64,000 bases of DNA, taken from NCBI RefSeq assembly GCF_016734765.1, contig NZ_JAERQE010000001.1, positions 1 to 64,000 of the forward strand, in the 5' to 3' direction. The notes under the pieces were generated by a model, which saw nothing but the letters and a program-made list of their open reading frames with translations, did no database searches and was not told where the DNA came from. Of this stretch, positions 1 to 8,901 are shown one piece after another. The translations under genes were made by a program, and so were the position numbers. Every line of letters starts with the position of its first letter. The first letter of the stretch is position 1. Source of the DNA: Microvirga soli. Lineage in GTDB: Bacteria > Pseudomonadota > Alphaproteobacteria > Rhizobiales > Beijerinckiaceae.

Positions 1-486
1 ACAGCGATTGTCTCCAATCGCCCGCAAGGACACCGCCGCCTACGCTTCTCTTCCCCTCTCAACAATGTCAAAGAGCACTTGCCTCACCCAGGAGACAAAA
101 TAGAGCTTCCGCAGAACAGACCTTGTTCCCGACTTAACGTCAGGCCCAACAGCCCGGTCTCTGAGGAAGTTCTTGCCGACAGCCACCAAGTGGCCGCCGT
201 CGATGGGCGGTATATAGGCTGAACCCTTTTGGGCTGTCAACGGGCTTGTGAAAGTTTTTTGACAGCAGGCAGAAACGCAGGCTCGGCGTGCCGCCGCACA
301 GGTTTTTCAGCACTTGCCTCACTGCGGACACAGAAAGGCACGAAGCAGGGCCGCGCAGGCCCCTTCTCTTATGGAGTTGGCGTTCTGAACAAGCTTATCT
401 ATTGACCTGTGCGGTTGCTGTCTCTTGTGTTAAGGCCTTCAGTGCCTGTGACGGCAACCCACCCGCAGCGACACTCGACAGGGATC
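1..486. other. leading non-coding stretch
   Basis: No convincing gene is seen here. The short open frames have no recognisable protein features. Two TTGAC-type -35-like hexamers occur (about 258-263 and 402-407), but neither has a clear -10 partner. The stretch is probably the 5' region of the peptidase gene that follows, plus flanking DNA of a gene outside the window. Confidence 0.4.
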
Positions 487-2520
487 ATGAGCCATCTCCC
501 CCCCGATGACAGCCATGCCAGAGGCGCTCGCAGGAGCGCGTTGCATCTGTCGTCCGGGATTGATCTCGGGCATGAGCCACCCCTGAACGGCAGCGGCAAT
601 GCCGCCCCTGAGGTCGACAAGTGGGACGTCAATCTGCGCTGGCTCGGCGCCAGCGTTCTGACCGGGGTCACGGGAGCCGCCCTGATCGGGGCTTCCATCT
701 ATATTACCTTCGAAGGCGCATCGATCTCCGCGCTGCCGCCCGAACGGGCCGCTCTCAACGGCCGCGCACCCTCGCACAAGGATGAGGACAAGGCGACGAA
801 CGTGGCCCGCAAGGCTGATCGGCTGAACATGACGGAGAACACGGTCTCCGCACGCCAGAGCTTCAAGGCCCCGATGACGATCCGCAACGGCGAGCGCGAG
901 GCCATCAAGGTCCGCCAGTTCGTGCGCGTTGCCACTAATCTTTCGCTCAGCTCCGGTACCTACGCGGCCGACATCCCGCCTTTCAATCCCTTGCGTCTGT
1001 TCGCGGAAGAAACGGAGGGACGGGTCGAGCCGGCCCCTGAGGTCGCCGATGCCGATGTTTCCGTTCTCAGGCGCGATCTTGCGTCGCTCGCCATCGAGGC
1101 GAGTGCCCCGTCGCTGACCGACAGCGACGTGCTCGCCATCCTGGAAGAGGAGCGCCGGCTGTTCAACGAGGCGGGTCGCCGAACCTCGGTGCCGATCCCC
1201 GCCCAGCAGATGCTATCGAGAACGCTGCGGCCGCCGGAGGCCTTGGGCGATGCTCTCGGCTATGCCCGCGTGGTCGATGCGCCCTTCAGCACGATCGAGG
1301 TTCGGGTCGTGCCGGAGAACGTGACCGATCTTGCAAAGATCGAGCAGAAAGCCATGCCTCCCCTCATCGAGGAGCGCGACGTGGTTCTCCGTAAGGGGGA
1401 AACCCTTGAGACGGTGCTGCGCAGCTACGGGGGAACGCCGGAGCAGATTGCCGCCATCACCTCCGCGCTTTCGGCCCGGATCAAGGTGGAGGGCATGACC
1501 GAGGGTCAGCGGCTGCGGATCCTGATCGCTCCGGGTCCTCGCCTGGGGGATCCGCGACAGATCGTGCGCGTGATCGCGTTTGGCGAGCGCGGCATCGAGG
1601 GCATCGCCGCCACCAACGACCGCGGCGTCTTCGTGTCCGTCACGCCTCCCGAGGATCCTGCGAGGCAGCAGATCGCGGATGCGTCCGAGGAGGAAGGCGA
1701 GGAGGATGCCCGCGGCGGCGTACGCCTTTACGAGAGCCTCTACGAGACGGCGCTCAAGAACGAGCTGCCCCGGGAAACGGTGGACGAGCTCGTGCGCATC
1801 TTCGGCTACGACGTGGATTTCCAGCGTCGGGTCTCACAGGGCGATTCCTTCGAGGTCTTCTTCGGCTCGGACGACGAGAACGGACTGCCGGAGGTGCTCT
1901 ACGCCTCCCTGACGGTGGGCGGGGAGCAGCGCCGGGTCTACCGCTACCAGGGCGACGACGGCACTATCGACTTCTTCGACGATGCAGGCCGCTCCCTCAA
2001 GAAGTTCCTCATCCGCAAGCCCATCGCCGACGGTATTCTGCGCTCAGGGTTCGGCTCGCGCTATCACCCGATCCTGGGCTATTCGCGCCCCCATACCGGC
2101 GTCGACTGGGCCAACCGGGTCGGCACTCCCATCATCGCGGCCGGCAATGGCACCGTGCTCAAGTCCGAATGGGATTCCGGCTATGGCCGCCGGGTCGAGC
2201 TCCAGCACACCAACGGCTATGTGACCGCCTACTCGCACATGTCGAGCTTCGCCAAGGGCATTGCGCCCGGAAAGCGGGTGCAGCAGGGTCAGGTTATCGG
2301 CTATGTGGGCAATTCCGGCCTTTCGACGGGACCCCACCTTCATTATGAGGTGATCATCAACGGCAGCTTCGTCGACCCGCTGAAGATCCGCCTGCCCCGC
2401 GGGCGCGAGCTCGAAGGCCGCGGCCTGGTGGAGTTCAAGCGTCAGCGCGAGCAGGTCGACGAGCTGATGTCCCACAGCGTGGCCTCCGCGAGCCTCTCCC
2501 AGCGCGCCGAACTCCGATAA
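487..2520 (+). CDS. M23 family metallopeptidase (membrane-anchored)
   Basis: 677-residue LytM/M23 zinc endopeptidase predicted to cut peptidoglycan cross-bridges. One hydrophobic segment at about residues 51-75 anchors it in the inner membrane, with the rest periplasmic. A middle region at about 297-350 resembles the LysM/OapA-like module often found before M23 domains. The catalytic domain lies at about 521-640, with zinc ligands in HTGVD (H536, D540) and HLH (H617, H619), so it looks active. The ATG at 487 is chosen because translation from there leads directly to the cytoplasmic tail and membrane anchor; an in-frame ATG at 409 would add 26 residues of no clear character. An AEC transporter gene follows after 6 bp and may be co-transcribed. 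Confidence 0.9.
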   Translation: MSHLPPDDSHARGARRSALHLSSGIDLGHEPPLNGSGNAAPEVDKWDVNLRWLGASVLTGVTGAALIGASIYITFEGASISALPPERAALNGRAPSHKDEDKATNVARKADRLNMTENTVSARQSFKAPMTIRNGEREAIKVRQFVRVATNLSLSSGTYAADIPPFNPLRLFAEETEGRVEPAPEVADADVSVLRRDLASLAIEASAPSLTDSDVLAILEEERRLFNEAGRRTSVPIPAQQMLSRTLRPPEALGDALGYARVVDAPFSTIEVRVVPENVTDLAKIEQKAMPPLIEERDVVLRKGETLETVLRSYGGTPEQIAAITSALSARIKVEGMTEGQRLRILIAPGPRLGDPRQIVRVIAFGERGIEGIAATNDRGVFVSVTPPEDPARQQIADASEEEGEEDARGGVRLYESLYETALKNELPRETVDELVRIFGYDVDFQRRVSQGDSFEVFFGSDDENGLPEVLYASLTVGGEQRRVYRYQGDDGTIDFFDDAGRSLKKFLIRKPIADGILRSGFGSRYHPILGYSRPHTGVDWANRVGTPIIAAGNGTVLKSEWDSGYGRRVELQHTNGYVTAYSHMSSFAKGIAPGKRVQQGQVIGYVGNSGLSTGPHLHYEVIINGSFVDPLKIRLPRGRELEGRGLVEFKRQREQVDELMSHSVASASLSQRAELR

Positions 2521-2526
2521 CTCCCG

Positions 2527-3444
2527 ATGCTTGAGCTGTTCGCGATTGTCCTGCCGGTCTTCGGCCTGATCGGCATCGGCTATGTCGCGCGCCAGACGGG
2601 CTTCGTCTCCGAGCGGGTCGGCGAAGGGCTGTCCGAGTTCGTCTTCACCCTCTCCCTCCCCTGCCTGATCTTTCGCACCCTGGTCCGGGCCGAGATCCCG
2701 GCGGTTCAGCCCTGGGGCTACTGGATCTCGTATTTCGCCGGCGTGGCCGTGGTCTGGGTTCTGGCCACCACCATCGGCCGGCACTTCTTCGGCATCAAAG
2801 GCGTCTCCGGGGTCGTGGCCGGGTTCTCGGCCGGCCAGGCGAACACCGTCTTCGTCGGCATCCCGATGATCCTCAAGGCCTATGGCGATGAGGGCGCCGT
2901 GCCGCTCTTCCTTCTGATCGCCGTCCATCTTCCCGTCACCATGACGCTCGCGACGATCCTGGCCGAGGGACGGCAGGCCTCGCCTCTGGTCATCCTGCGC
3001 CGCCTCCTGACCCACCCGATCGTCGTCGCCATCCTGGCGGGATCCGCCTTCCGCCCGATCGTCTCCTATGTGCCCGCCCCCGCCTGGCAGGTCATGGATC
3101 TGCTGGCGAGCGCGGCCGTGCCCTGCGCTCTGATCTCCATGGGCATTGCGCTTCGCCGCTACGGCCTGCAGATGGGCTGGAAGCTGCCGAGTCTGATCTC
3201 GTTCCTGAAGCTCGTGGTGCATCCGCTCGTGGTGCTGCTGCTCGCCACGCAGGTCTTCGAGATGCCGCCGGTCTGGGCCGGCGTGGCGGTGCTCTTCGCC
3301 TCCTGCCCGTCCGGCATCAACGCCTATCTGTTTGCCGAGCGCTACGGAGAGGGCGTAGCCCTGGCTTCGAGCGCCGTGACCCTCTCGACCTTCCTGGCCC
3401 TGGGGAGCACCCTCGTCTGGCTTTACGTGCTGGGGATCGGCTGA
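2527..3444 (+). CDS. AEC family transporter (auxin efflux carrier type)
   Basis: 305-residue polytopic inner-membrane protein of the AEC family, whose bacterial members export or exchange small organic anions such as malate or malonate. It has about ten hydrophobic segments, beginning at the N-terminus (LFAIVLPVFGLIGIGYVA), and the conserved central stretch with FSAGQANTVFVGIP followed later by SCPSGINAYLFA, both typical of the family. The length matches bacterial AEC proteins (300-320). It starts 6 bp after the M23 peptidase gene and converges on gluQ. The substrate cannot be told from sequence. Confidence 0.88.
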   Translation: MLELFAIVLPVFGLIGIGYVARQTGFVSERVGEGLSEFVFTLSLPCLIFRTLVRAEIPAVQPWGYWISYFAGVAVVWVLATTIGRHFFGIKGVSGVVAGFSAGQANTVFVGIPMILKAYGDEGAVPLFLLIAVHLPVTMTLATILAEGRQASPLVILRRLLTHPIVVAILAGSAFRPIVSYVPAPAWQVMDLLASAAVPCALISMGIALRRYGLQMGWKLPSLISFLKLVVHPLVVLLLATQVFEMPPVWAGVAVLFASCPSGINAYLFAERYGEGVALASSAVTLSTFLALGSTLVWLYVLGIG

Positions 3445-3448
3445 CCGT

Positions 3449-4333
3449 TTAAAAACCCAGGCGCTGCCGGATGCTCTGGGGCGTAGCACCTGCTTCCCGC
3501 AACTCCGCCAGGGCTTGCGACTGACGGCTCTTCGCCAGCTTGTCACCCTCGGGATCGAGCACCAGCCCGTGGTGGTGGTACAGGGGCGTCGGAAGCCCGA
3601 GCAGGGCCTGCAGCAGGATATGGAGATCGGTGGCGGCCTCGAGATCCTGGCCGCGGACCACATGGGTGACACCCTGAAGCGCATCGTCGACCACCACGGA
3701 GAGGTGATAGCTCGTCGGCGTATCCTTGCGCACGATGACCGCATCGCCCCAGCGCCAGGGATCTGCGGCGACCTCCTCTTCACGGCCGTCCCGGTCGAAC
3801 CGGCAATAGCCATGAGGCCCTGGCAGGAGTTCGTGCAAAGCCGCCCCATCGAGCCGCCAGGCATGGGGCTCACCGGCTGCAATGCGCTGCTCGATCTCAC
3901 CGGCCGATAAATCTCGGCAGGTGCCGGGATAGAGCGAAGCGCCGTCCGGGTCGCGGGGCCAGGGCTGGGCTGCCCCTGTCTTTGCTTCCGCCTCCCGACA
4001 GGCAACCGCCTCCGCGATCTCCTTGCGTGAGCAGAAGCATGGATAGACCACTCCCCTCCCCTTCAGGGCGCGGAAGGCGGCGTGGTAATCGTCGAAATGC
4101 TCCGATTGGCGCCGGACCGGCTCTTCCCAGGCAAGCCCAAGCCAGGCGAGATCCTTGTAGATCGCTTCCTCGAATTCGGGACGGCAGCGTGTGGTATCGA
4201 TATCCTCGATGCGCAGAAGCAGGCGCCCATCGAAGCGTTGGGCGAAATCGGCGTTGAGCAGGGCCGAATAGGCATGGCCCAAGTGAAGCCGTCCGTTGGG
4301 ACTGGGTGCAAATCGGAAGACGGGCTTCGTCAC
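3449..4333 (-). CDS. gluQ: glutamyl-Q tRNA(Asp) synthetase
   Basis: 294-residue GluQRS, a truncated class I synthetase that attaches glutamate to the queuosine at position 34 of tRNA(Asp). It has the HIGH-type motif (HLGH, about residues 17-20) after FAPSPNG, a CFCSRKEI stretch that fits the zinc-binding insertion, and a KLAKS signature near residue 255 in place of KMSKS. The C-terminal anticodon-binding domain of true GluRS is absent, as expected. The start codon is GTG at 4333. The gene is divergent from the glycosylase gene, whose ATG is only 32 bp away, so the two promoters must overlap. Confidence 0.93.
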   Translation of the reverse strand: MTKPVFRFAPSPNGRLHLGHAYSALLNADFAQRFDGRLLLRIEDIDTTRCRPEFEEAIYKDLAWLGLAWEEPVRRQSEHFDDYHAAFRALKGRGVVYPCFCSRKEIAEAVACREAEAKTGAAQPWPRDPDGASLYPGTCRDLSAGEIEQRIAAGEPHAWRLDGAALHELLPGPHGYCRFDRDGREEEVAADPWRWGDAVIVRKDTPTSYHLSVVVDDALQGVTHVVRGQDLEAATDLHILLQALLGLPTPLYHHHGLVLDPEGDKLAKSRQSQALAELREAGATPQSIRQRLGF

Positions 4334-4365
4334 GGGAGCCTGCGGATTGGAAGGAACGCGAAGGA

Positions 4366-5010
4366 ATGGCCACCCTCCTCGAAACGGACGCGGTTCTCAA
4401 GAGGGGCCTGACTGCGTTGGCGAAGGCCGACCCGGTCATGGCGCGGCTGGCCGCCGAAGGCGTCACGCCGCAGCTGCGCAAGCGCCCGCCCGGTTTCGAA
4501 GGGCTCGCCTGGATCGTGGTGGGTCAGCAGGTCTCGACCGCGAGCGCGACAGCGATCTGGGGCCGCTTGCGGGCCATTCTCGAACCTGCAACCCCGGAGG
4601 TTTTTCTCCTGCTCTCTGACGCCTCCCTGCGAACGGCAGGCCTCTCGGCCGGCAAGGTCCGGACCCTTCGCGCCGTGGCAACGGACATCATTGAAGGGCA
4701 GCTGCCCCTCGACAAGCTCCATGATTATCCGGCCGACGAGGCCCACAGCCTTCTCACGCGGGTGAAAGGGATCGGACCGTGGACCGCCGACGTCTACCTG
4801 CTCTTCTGTCTCGGGCACCCGGATGCCTTCCCGAGCGGGGATCTCGCCGTGCAGGAGGCAGCCCGCCTCGCCTACGGATTAGAGCAGAGGCCGGATACCA
4901 AGGCGCTTAACGCCCTGGCCGAACGGTGGCGGCCGTGGCGCGGCGTCGCCGCCAAGGTGCTCTGGGCCTATTACCGGGTGGTCAAGGCGCGGGAGGGCGC
5001 GCCTGCTTGA
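4366..5010 (+). CDS. DNA-3-methyladenine glycosylase, AlkA-like HhH-GPD
   Basis: 214-residue HhH-GPD base-excision glycosylase of the AlkA/MAG branch, removing alkylated purines from DNA. The helix-hairpin-helix is visible as VKGIGPWTADVYLLF at about residues 127-141, followed by the catalytic aspartate in PSGDLAVQ. It lacks the N-terminal domain of E. coli AlkA, like the short MAG-type enzymes. The ATG at 4366 is preceded by AAGGA. An upstream ATG at 4306 would add 20 residues that overlap the gluQ start and look non-coding. It is divergent from gluQ. Confidence 0.9.
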   Translation: MATLLETDAVLKRGLTALAKADPVMARLAAEGVTPQLRKRPPGFEGLAWIVVGQQVSTASATAIWGRLRAILEPATPEVFLLLSDASLRTAGLSAGKVRTLRAVATDIIEGQLPLDKLHDYPADEAHSLLTRVKGIGPWTADVYLLFCLGHPDAFPSGDLAVQEAARLAYGLEQRPDTKALNALAERWRPWRGVAAKVLWAYYRVVKAREGAPA

Positions 5011-5067
5011 CGGCCAGGCCGTTCCGCTCTGCAATCGCCTCACCTTCAATGATCGGGGGTACGCTTC

Positions 5068-5751
5068 ATGGCAAGCATCGACGGTCCGCGCCTGGCGCCG
5101 CAATCCGGGGTGGCAAAGCAGCTCGTCGTCTTTCTCCACGGGCTCGGAGCGGATGGGAACGACCTCATCGAGCTCGGCAGCCAGTGGCGCAGCTGGCTGC
5201 CGGACGCCGCCTTCGTGGCCCCGCATGCGCCCGATCCCTGCAGCAACGTGCCGATGGGCCGGGAGTGGTTTCCTCTCACCCTGACCGATCCGCGGGAGTT
5301 CTGGCGCGGCGTGACCTACGCGGCGCCGGGCCTCGATGCCTTTCTGAACCAGGAACTCGCCCGTTATGCCTTGCCGCCGTCGAAGCTTGCCCTCGTGGGC
5401 TTCAGCCAGGGCGCCATGATGGCGCTTCATCTGGGACTGCGCCGCCCAACGTCTCCGGCTGCCATCCTGGGCTATTCGGGGCTTCTCGTGCTGGAGGATG
5501 GCGAGGGGCCGGAGGGTCTTATGCCCCTGGCCCGGACGGCACCGCCCATTCTGCTGATCCATGGCGACCAGGACGACGTAGTGCCGGTCGAGATGTTCTT
5601 CTTCTCGAAGGAGGCTCTGGGCGCGGCGGAGATCCCCTGCCAGTGGCACCTCTCGGCGGGGCTCGCTCACGGGATCGACAGCGAGGGCCTGCGCCAGGGA
5701 GGACTCTTCCTCGCGCAGTCCTTCGGCCTCCCCTACCCTGCCGGAGCTTAG
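5068..5751 (+). CDS. alpha/beta hydrolase, phospholipase/carboxylesterase family
   Basis: 227-residue serine esterase of the Abhydrolase_2 group (carboxylesterase or acyl-protein thioesterase-like). The oxyanion region FLHGLGADGND is near residues 27-37, the nucleophile elbow is GFSQGAMM near residue 111, the acid lies in HGDQDDVVP and the base in AHGID near the C-terminus, so the triad is complete. There is no signal peptide, so it is probably cytosolic. Its stop overlaps that of the convergent aldolase gene by 4 bp. The natural substrate is unknown. Confidence 0.88.
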   Translation: MASIDGPRLAPQSGVAKQLVVFLHGLGADGNDLIELGSQWRSWLPDAAFVAPHAPDPCSNVPMGREWFPLTLTDPREFWRGVTYAAPGLDAFLNQELARYALPPSKLALVGFSQGAMMALHLGLRRPTSPAAILGYSGLLVLEDGEGPEGLMPLARTAPPILLIHGDQDDVVPVEMFFFSKEALGAAEIPCQWHLSAGLAHGIDSEGLRQGGLFLAQSFGLPYPAGA

Positions 5752-6518
5752 GCGCGGGCCGCCGTCAGGGCCGCATGGGCGCCGGCGCGCAGCATGGAGA
5801 TGTCGCTGCCGATGGAGACCATGTGGAAGCCTTTGGCGGAGAGTTCCGCCGCCCGAGCCCCCGACACCGCGTAAATGGCCGCGATCTTGCCGGCGGCCTT
5901 CACCCGGGCAAGCGCGTGATCCAGGGCCTTGTCCACCTCGGCGCTGGTCGGATCGACCCCTTTGTCGCCGGAAAGCGCGATCGACAGGTCGGAGGGGCCG
6001 ATGAAGACCCCGTCGATCCCCGGCACCGCCAGGATGTCGTCGATGATCGCGAGCGCCTCCCGGGTCTCCACCATGGCGAAGGAAACGGCCAGATCATTGG
6101 CTGTCCGGAGATAGTCGCCCGGCTCAAGCCCCGTAAGCGCCAGCGCCCCGTAGGCGCCCCAGCTGCGCTCGCCCACAGGCGGGAACTTGGTGAAGGCGGC
6201 AAGCCGCCGGGCATCCTCCACCGTGTTGATCATCGGGGCGATGATGCCCGATGCGCCGGCATCGAGGTACCGGGAGGCCGAGGCGAAATCCCCCACGGGA
6301 ATGCGGACGATCGCCGGCTTTCCGGCTGCCGCGATCAGCGGAATGGCCTGGACGGAGGCGGCGAAATCGATGGAGCCGTGCTGCGTGTCCAGCACCACGG
6401 CGTCGAAATCCTCCCGGGCCAGGATTCCGGCCACGGACGGGTCCGGCAGGCCGCACCAAGCCGTCAAAAGGGGTGTGCCGCCTTTCAGGCGCTCGGGGAA
6501 CGATGAATGGAGCGGCAT
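5748..6518 (-). CDS. HpcH/HpaI family aldolase
   Basis: 256-residue class II (metal-dependent) aldolase of the HpcH/HpaI family, which cleaves 4-hydroxy-2-oxo acids into pyruvate and an aldehyde. Visible family marks are DTQHGSIDF near residue 46 (the usual DxEHG region, here with Q), VRIPVGD, APMINTVEDA, an arginine in FPPVGERSWGAYG, a metal-binding glutamate in FAMVETREA and FIGPSDLS. Length and layout match 4-hydroxy-2-oxoheptanedioate or 2-keto-3-deoxy-L-rhamnonate aldolases. No aromatic-degradation genes are nearby, so the physiological substrate is not evident. Confidence 0.87.
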   Translation of the reverse strand: MPLHSSFPERLKGGTPLLTAWCGLPDPSVAGILAREDFDAVVLDTQHGSIDFAASVQAIPLIAAAGKPAIVRIPVGDFASASRYLDAGASGIIAPMINTVEDARRLAAFTKFPPVGERSWGAYGALALTGLEPGDYLRTANDLAVSFAMVETREALAIIDDILAVPGIDGVFIGPSDLSIALSGDKGVDPTSAEVDKALDHALARVKAAGKIAAIYAVSGARAAELSAKGFHMVSIGSDISMLRAGAHAALTAARA

Positions 6519-6577
6519 GGTGCCCTTTCGACGGATGATGAGGTTTTGTGAGCCAGGGTGGCGGGTGAAGCGAGCCG

Positions 6578-6901
6578 TTACCGGCTCGTCTTGACGTCCT
6601 CGATGGCCTTTCCAGTCAGCTCATTGAGCTTGGCCTGGAGCTCGGCATCGCCCATGGTGTTTCCGGCTCCGTCGAGATCCCGGCGGACCTTGCGCAGGAC
6701 GTCGGCATCGCCTGCCTCCTCGAAATCGGCCAGGACGACGCTTTTGGCATAAGCCTCCGCCTCGTCACCGTTCTTACCCAGGCGCTCGGCCACCCAGAGC
6801 CCGAACAGCTTGTTTCGGCGGGCCGTGGCCTTGAAGCGCAGGTCCTCATCGTGGGCGAACTGCTTCTCGAAGGCGTTTCTCCGGTCGTCGAAAGCGGTCA
6901 T
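6578..6901 (-). CDS. F1-ATPase inhibitor subunit zeta (DUF1476)
   Basis: 107-residue small helical protein of the DUF1476 family, known in Paracoccus denitrificans and other alphaproteobacteria as the zeta subunit that inhibits F1-ATPase hydrolysis by inserting its N-terminus at the catalytic interface. The N-terminal stretch [18 protein letters not shown] is the characteristic inhibitory segment, and the rest is charged and predicted to form four helices. The length matches the family (103-108). It sits next to purC on the opposite strand, an arrangement common in Hyphomicrobiales. Start at 6901 is set by the conserved N-terminus. Confidence 0.92.
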   Translation of the reverse strand: MTAFDDRRNAFEKQFAHDEDLRFKATARRNKLFGLWVAERLGKNGDEAEAYAKSVVLADFEEAGDADVLRKVRRDLDGAGNTMGDAELQAKLNELTGKAIEDVKTSR

Positions 6902-7228
6902 TCCGTTCTTCTCCTTATATTTCAGCCTTCATGCGATATAAGGGCGCACTCGCGCGGATGCCAGACGCTCCCCATCTTTAAGATCGGTGCTTCGACTTTT
7001 GGCTGGCGCATCGTTCTTGCCGGAAATCGTATCCACTTCTTCCGCACGATGCGCGAGGCTTTTTGCCTTCAATTCTCCTCCGCGTTGTACTTGCCCGAGG
7101 GATCGGATAGGTTGCCCTTTCAAGCGGAGCGCCGGCCGAAAGCCGCGCTTGACGCCAGCCGCGGATCTAAAAATGACCATCCCCAGGAGCCACGGCAAAT
7201 GGATTTTCTCAAACCACGGTACACGCCT
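6902..7228. other. intergenic region between zeta inhibitor and purC
   Basis: About 330 bp of divergent intergenic DNA. It must hold promoters for both neighbours and contains one 45-bp palindromic repeat (7008-7052, listed separately). No purine riboswitch or other known structured leader was recognised. An AGGAG motif at 7185-7189 lies 9 bp upstream of an in-frame ATG at 7199, which bears on the purC start. Confidence 0.5.
7008..7052. repeat. 45-bp alphaproteobacterial palindromic repeat, copy A
   Basis: Begins GCATCGT and ends ACGATGC, a 7-bp perfect inverted pair, with a core containing CGTATCCACTTC. It has the same length and the same core (TCCACTTC) as the copy at 10733-10777. It resembles the abundant Rhizobium-type intergenic palindromes built around CCGGTTTCCACTT. 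It lies in the purC leader, where a transcript could fold it into a hairpin. Confidence 0.7.
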
Positions 7229-8008
7229 ATGAATCGTCGCCGTCGCATCTATGAGGGCAAGGCGAAGGTCCTCTATGAGGGCCCCGAACCCGGTACGCTC
7301 ATCCAGCACTTCAAGGATGACGCGACCGCTTTCAATGTCACCGCGAATGCCAAGAAGCATGAGGTGATCGACGGCAAGGGCGTGCTCAACAACCGGATCT
7401 CGGAATACCTGTTCCAGCATCTGAACGACATCGGCATACCGACCCACTTCATCCGCCGCCTCAACATGCGTGAGCAGTTGATTCGGGAAGTCGAGATCAT
7501 TCCCCTGCAGGTGGTCGTGCGCAACGTCGCGGCGGGCTCGCTCGCCACGCGCCTCGGCATCGAGGAGGGCACGCAGCTCCCGCGGTCCATCATCGAATTC
7601 TATTACAAGAACGATGCCCTGGGCGACCCGATGGTGTCGGAGGAGCACATCACGGCTTTCGGATGGGCCTCGCCTCAGGAGATCGACGACATCATGGCGC
7701 TCGCCATCCGGGTCAACGACTTCCTGTCGGGCCTCTTCCTCGGCGTCGGCATCCGCCTCATCGATTTCAAGCTCGAGACTGGCCGCCTCTGGGAAGGCGA
7801 AATGATGCGCATCGTCGTGGCCGACGAGATCTCCCCGGATTCCTGCCGCCTCTGGGACATCAAGTCCAAGGACAAGCTCGACAAGGACCGGTTCCGCCGG
7901 GACATGGGCGGGCTGGTGGAAGCCTATACGGAGGTCGCCCGGCGGCTCGGCATCCTGTCCGAAAACGAGAACCCGGTGACCGGCGGCCCGCGCCTCGTGC
8001 AGGGATGA
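7229..8008 (+). CDS. purC: phosphoribosylaminoimidazole-succinocarboxamide synthase
   Basis: 259-residue SAICAR synthetase, the ATP-dependent step joining CAIR and aspartate in IMP synthesis. The N-terminus [13 protein letters not shown] and the following [32 protein letters not shown] and [12 protein letters not shown] blocks are typical of the alphaproteobacterial enzyme. The start at 7229 follows the family N-terminus, but it lacks a good ribosome site. The in-frame ATG at 7199 has AGGAG 9 bp upstream and would add 10 residues, so the real start may be 7199. A terminator follows the stop. The other purine genes resume 1.7 kb downstream. Confidence 0.95.
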   Translation: MNRRRRIYEGKAKVLYEGPEPGTLIQHFKDDATAFNVTANAKKHEVIDGKGVLNNRISEYLFQHLNDIGIPTHFIRRLNMREQLIREVEIIPLQVVVRNVAAGSLATRLGIEEGTQLPRSIIEFYYKNDALGDPMVSEEHITAFGWASPQEIDDIMALAIRVNDFLSGLFLGVGIRLIDFKLETGRLWEGEMMRIVVADEISPDSCRLWDIKSKDKLDKDRFRRDMGGLVEAYTEVARRLGILSENENPVTGGPRLVQG

Positions 8009-8034
8009 ACTGCTCTGCCTGATCGATAATGCGA

Positions 8035-8060
8035 AGCCCGGCCCAGTGCCGGGCTTTTTG
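8035..8060 (+). terminator. intrinsic terminator after purC
   Basis: Perfect 8-bp stem AGCCCGGC / GCCGGGCT with a 5-base loop, followed by a T run (8055-8059). It lies 26 bp past the purC stop. Confidence 0.85.
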
Positions 8061-8130
8061 TCGACTAGTCCAACTCTTGGCACTCTATTGCTTCCGGCAG
8101 CCCAGAATGGGGCGCTTGATCCTCGCCGGT

Positions 8131-8255
8131 GTCATCCCCGCGCAGGCGGGGATCCAGAACCACGACGGGTGCAGAAGAGCGCGAACAGCGTCGCGCCTCA
8201 TTCTGCACCGTCGTGGTTCTGGATCCCGGGCTCTGCTGCGCAGCCCCGGGATGAC
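8131..8255. repeat. GTCAT...ATGAC palindromic repeat unit 1
   Basis: A 125-bp near-palindrome bounded by GTCATCCC and GGGATGAC. The two arms share GGATCCAGAACCACGACGG and TGCAGAA in inverted order around a short centre near 8183-8200. Each arm also folds on itself (CCCCGCGCAGGCGGGG; CCCGGGCT...AGCCCCGGG). This is the style of Hyphomicrobiales intergenic palindromes. Confidence 0.75.
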
Positions 8256-8274
8256 AGTGCTGGGCTGGTCTGAC

Positions 8275-8310
8275 GATCCCGGATCTCCGCTGCGCTTCGT
8301 CCGGGATGAC
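8275..8310. repeat. GATCCCGG...CCGGGATGAC half unit
   Basis: 36-bp imperfect hairpin ending in CCGGGATGAC, the same terminal sequence as unit 1, but with the other terminus reduced to GATCCCGG. Probably a partial or single-arm copy of the same repeat family. Confidence 0.55.
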
Positions 8311-8652
8311 GCTGTTGATCAGCTTGTCAAAGAGCCAGCACCTGTGGGCCCGCAGCGGGTGCTGCGAGCCTGAAGGTTGATCGAGGGTGGCGCGTTGGGC
8401 AGCCCGGCTCGATGGTTGTGGAAGATGTAAGAGCCAGACTGCTCTTCGCGCACGGTTTGTTTCAGCGGACCTGGAGGCATGCCAGGATCGGCCACCCGCG
8501 ATCACAGGGGTGCGAGCCCTGCGGCGGGACCGTGCCTGCTCCCACACTGCGACGCCTCGCGAGCGCGCCCCTCTCAGGAACAGATCTAAGGAAACTCTAT
8601 AGCTCAGCTTAGGACGATTGTCAAGAACAAAAGAGGAACAAACATCCCCTCC
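8311..8652. other. non-coding spacer between repeats
   Basis: About 340 bp with no recognisable gene, RNA or mobile element. Short open frames here have arbitrary composition and no ribosome sites. It may be degraded sequence trapped between repeat insertions. Confidence 0.4.
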
Positions 8653-8859
8653 GTCATGGCCGGGCTCGTCCCGGCCATCCACGTCTTGCACCCGCTCAAG
8701 CAACCTCAATCCTCATCCTGAGGAGCAGACGCAGTCTGCATCTCGAAGGAGGCTCCAGTGCTCTCTGGAACCTCCTTCGAGACGGTCGCTTCGCGACCTC
8801 CTCAGGATGAGGGTGGAGAAACACACAACGTGGATCCCCGGAACAAGTCCGGGGATGAC
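8653..8859. repeat. outer GTCAT...ATGAC repeat split by an inner repeat
   Basis: Left arm 8653-8684 (GTCATGGCCGGG...ATCCACGT) and right arm 8828-8859 (ACGTGGATCCCC...GGGGATGAC) are inverted copies of about 32 bp. Each is itself a small hairpin, and paired changes (GG..CC against CC..GG) keep each hairpin intact. The roughly 140 bp between them holds a different palindrome (8711-8812), so one repeat appears to sit inside another. Confidence 0.7.
8711..8812. repeat. inner CCTCATCCTGAGG palindromic repeat
   Basis: About 100 bp bounded by CCTCATCCTGAGG (8711-8723) and CCTCAGGATGAGG (8800-8812), exact inverse complements. A second inverted pair, TCTCGAAGGAGG and CCTCCTTCGAGA, lies inside. This BIME-like unit is of a type seen in Bradyrhizobium and Methylobacterium relatives and is nested in the outer repeat. 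Confidence 0.75.
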
Positions 8860-8901
8860 GGGAAGGGTGGCAGGATTGCGGGAGTTTCAGAGACAGGAGG
8901 T

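Noticed and set aside
2044-4005. Long open frame of 653 codons on the minus strand
   Set aside because: It overlaps the well-supported M23, AEC and gluQ genes in other frames. Its composition (His/Asp/Gly/Arg-rich) is typical of high-GC antisense shadows, and no domain is seen.
6902-7228. Possible purine riboswitch upstream of purC
   Set aside because: No purine-aptamer loop-loop motif or conserved core could be found by eye; the only structure is the 45-bp palindrome.
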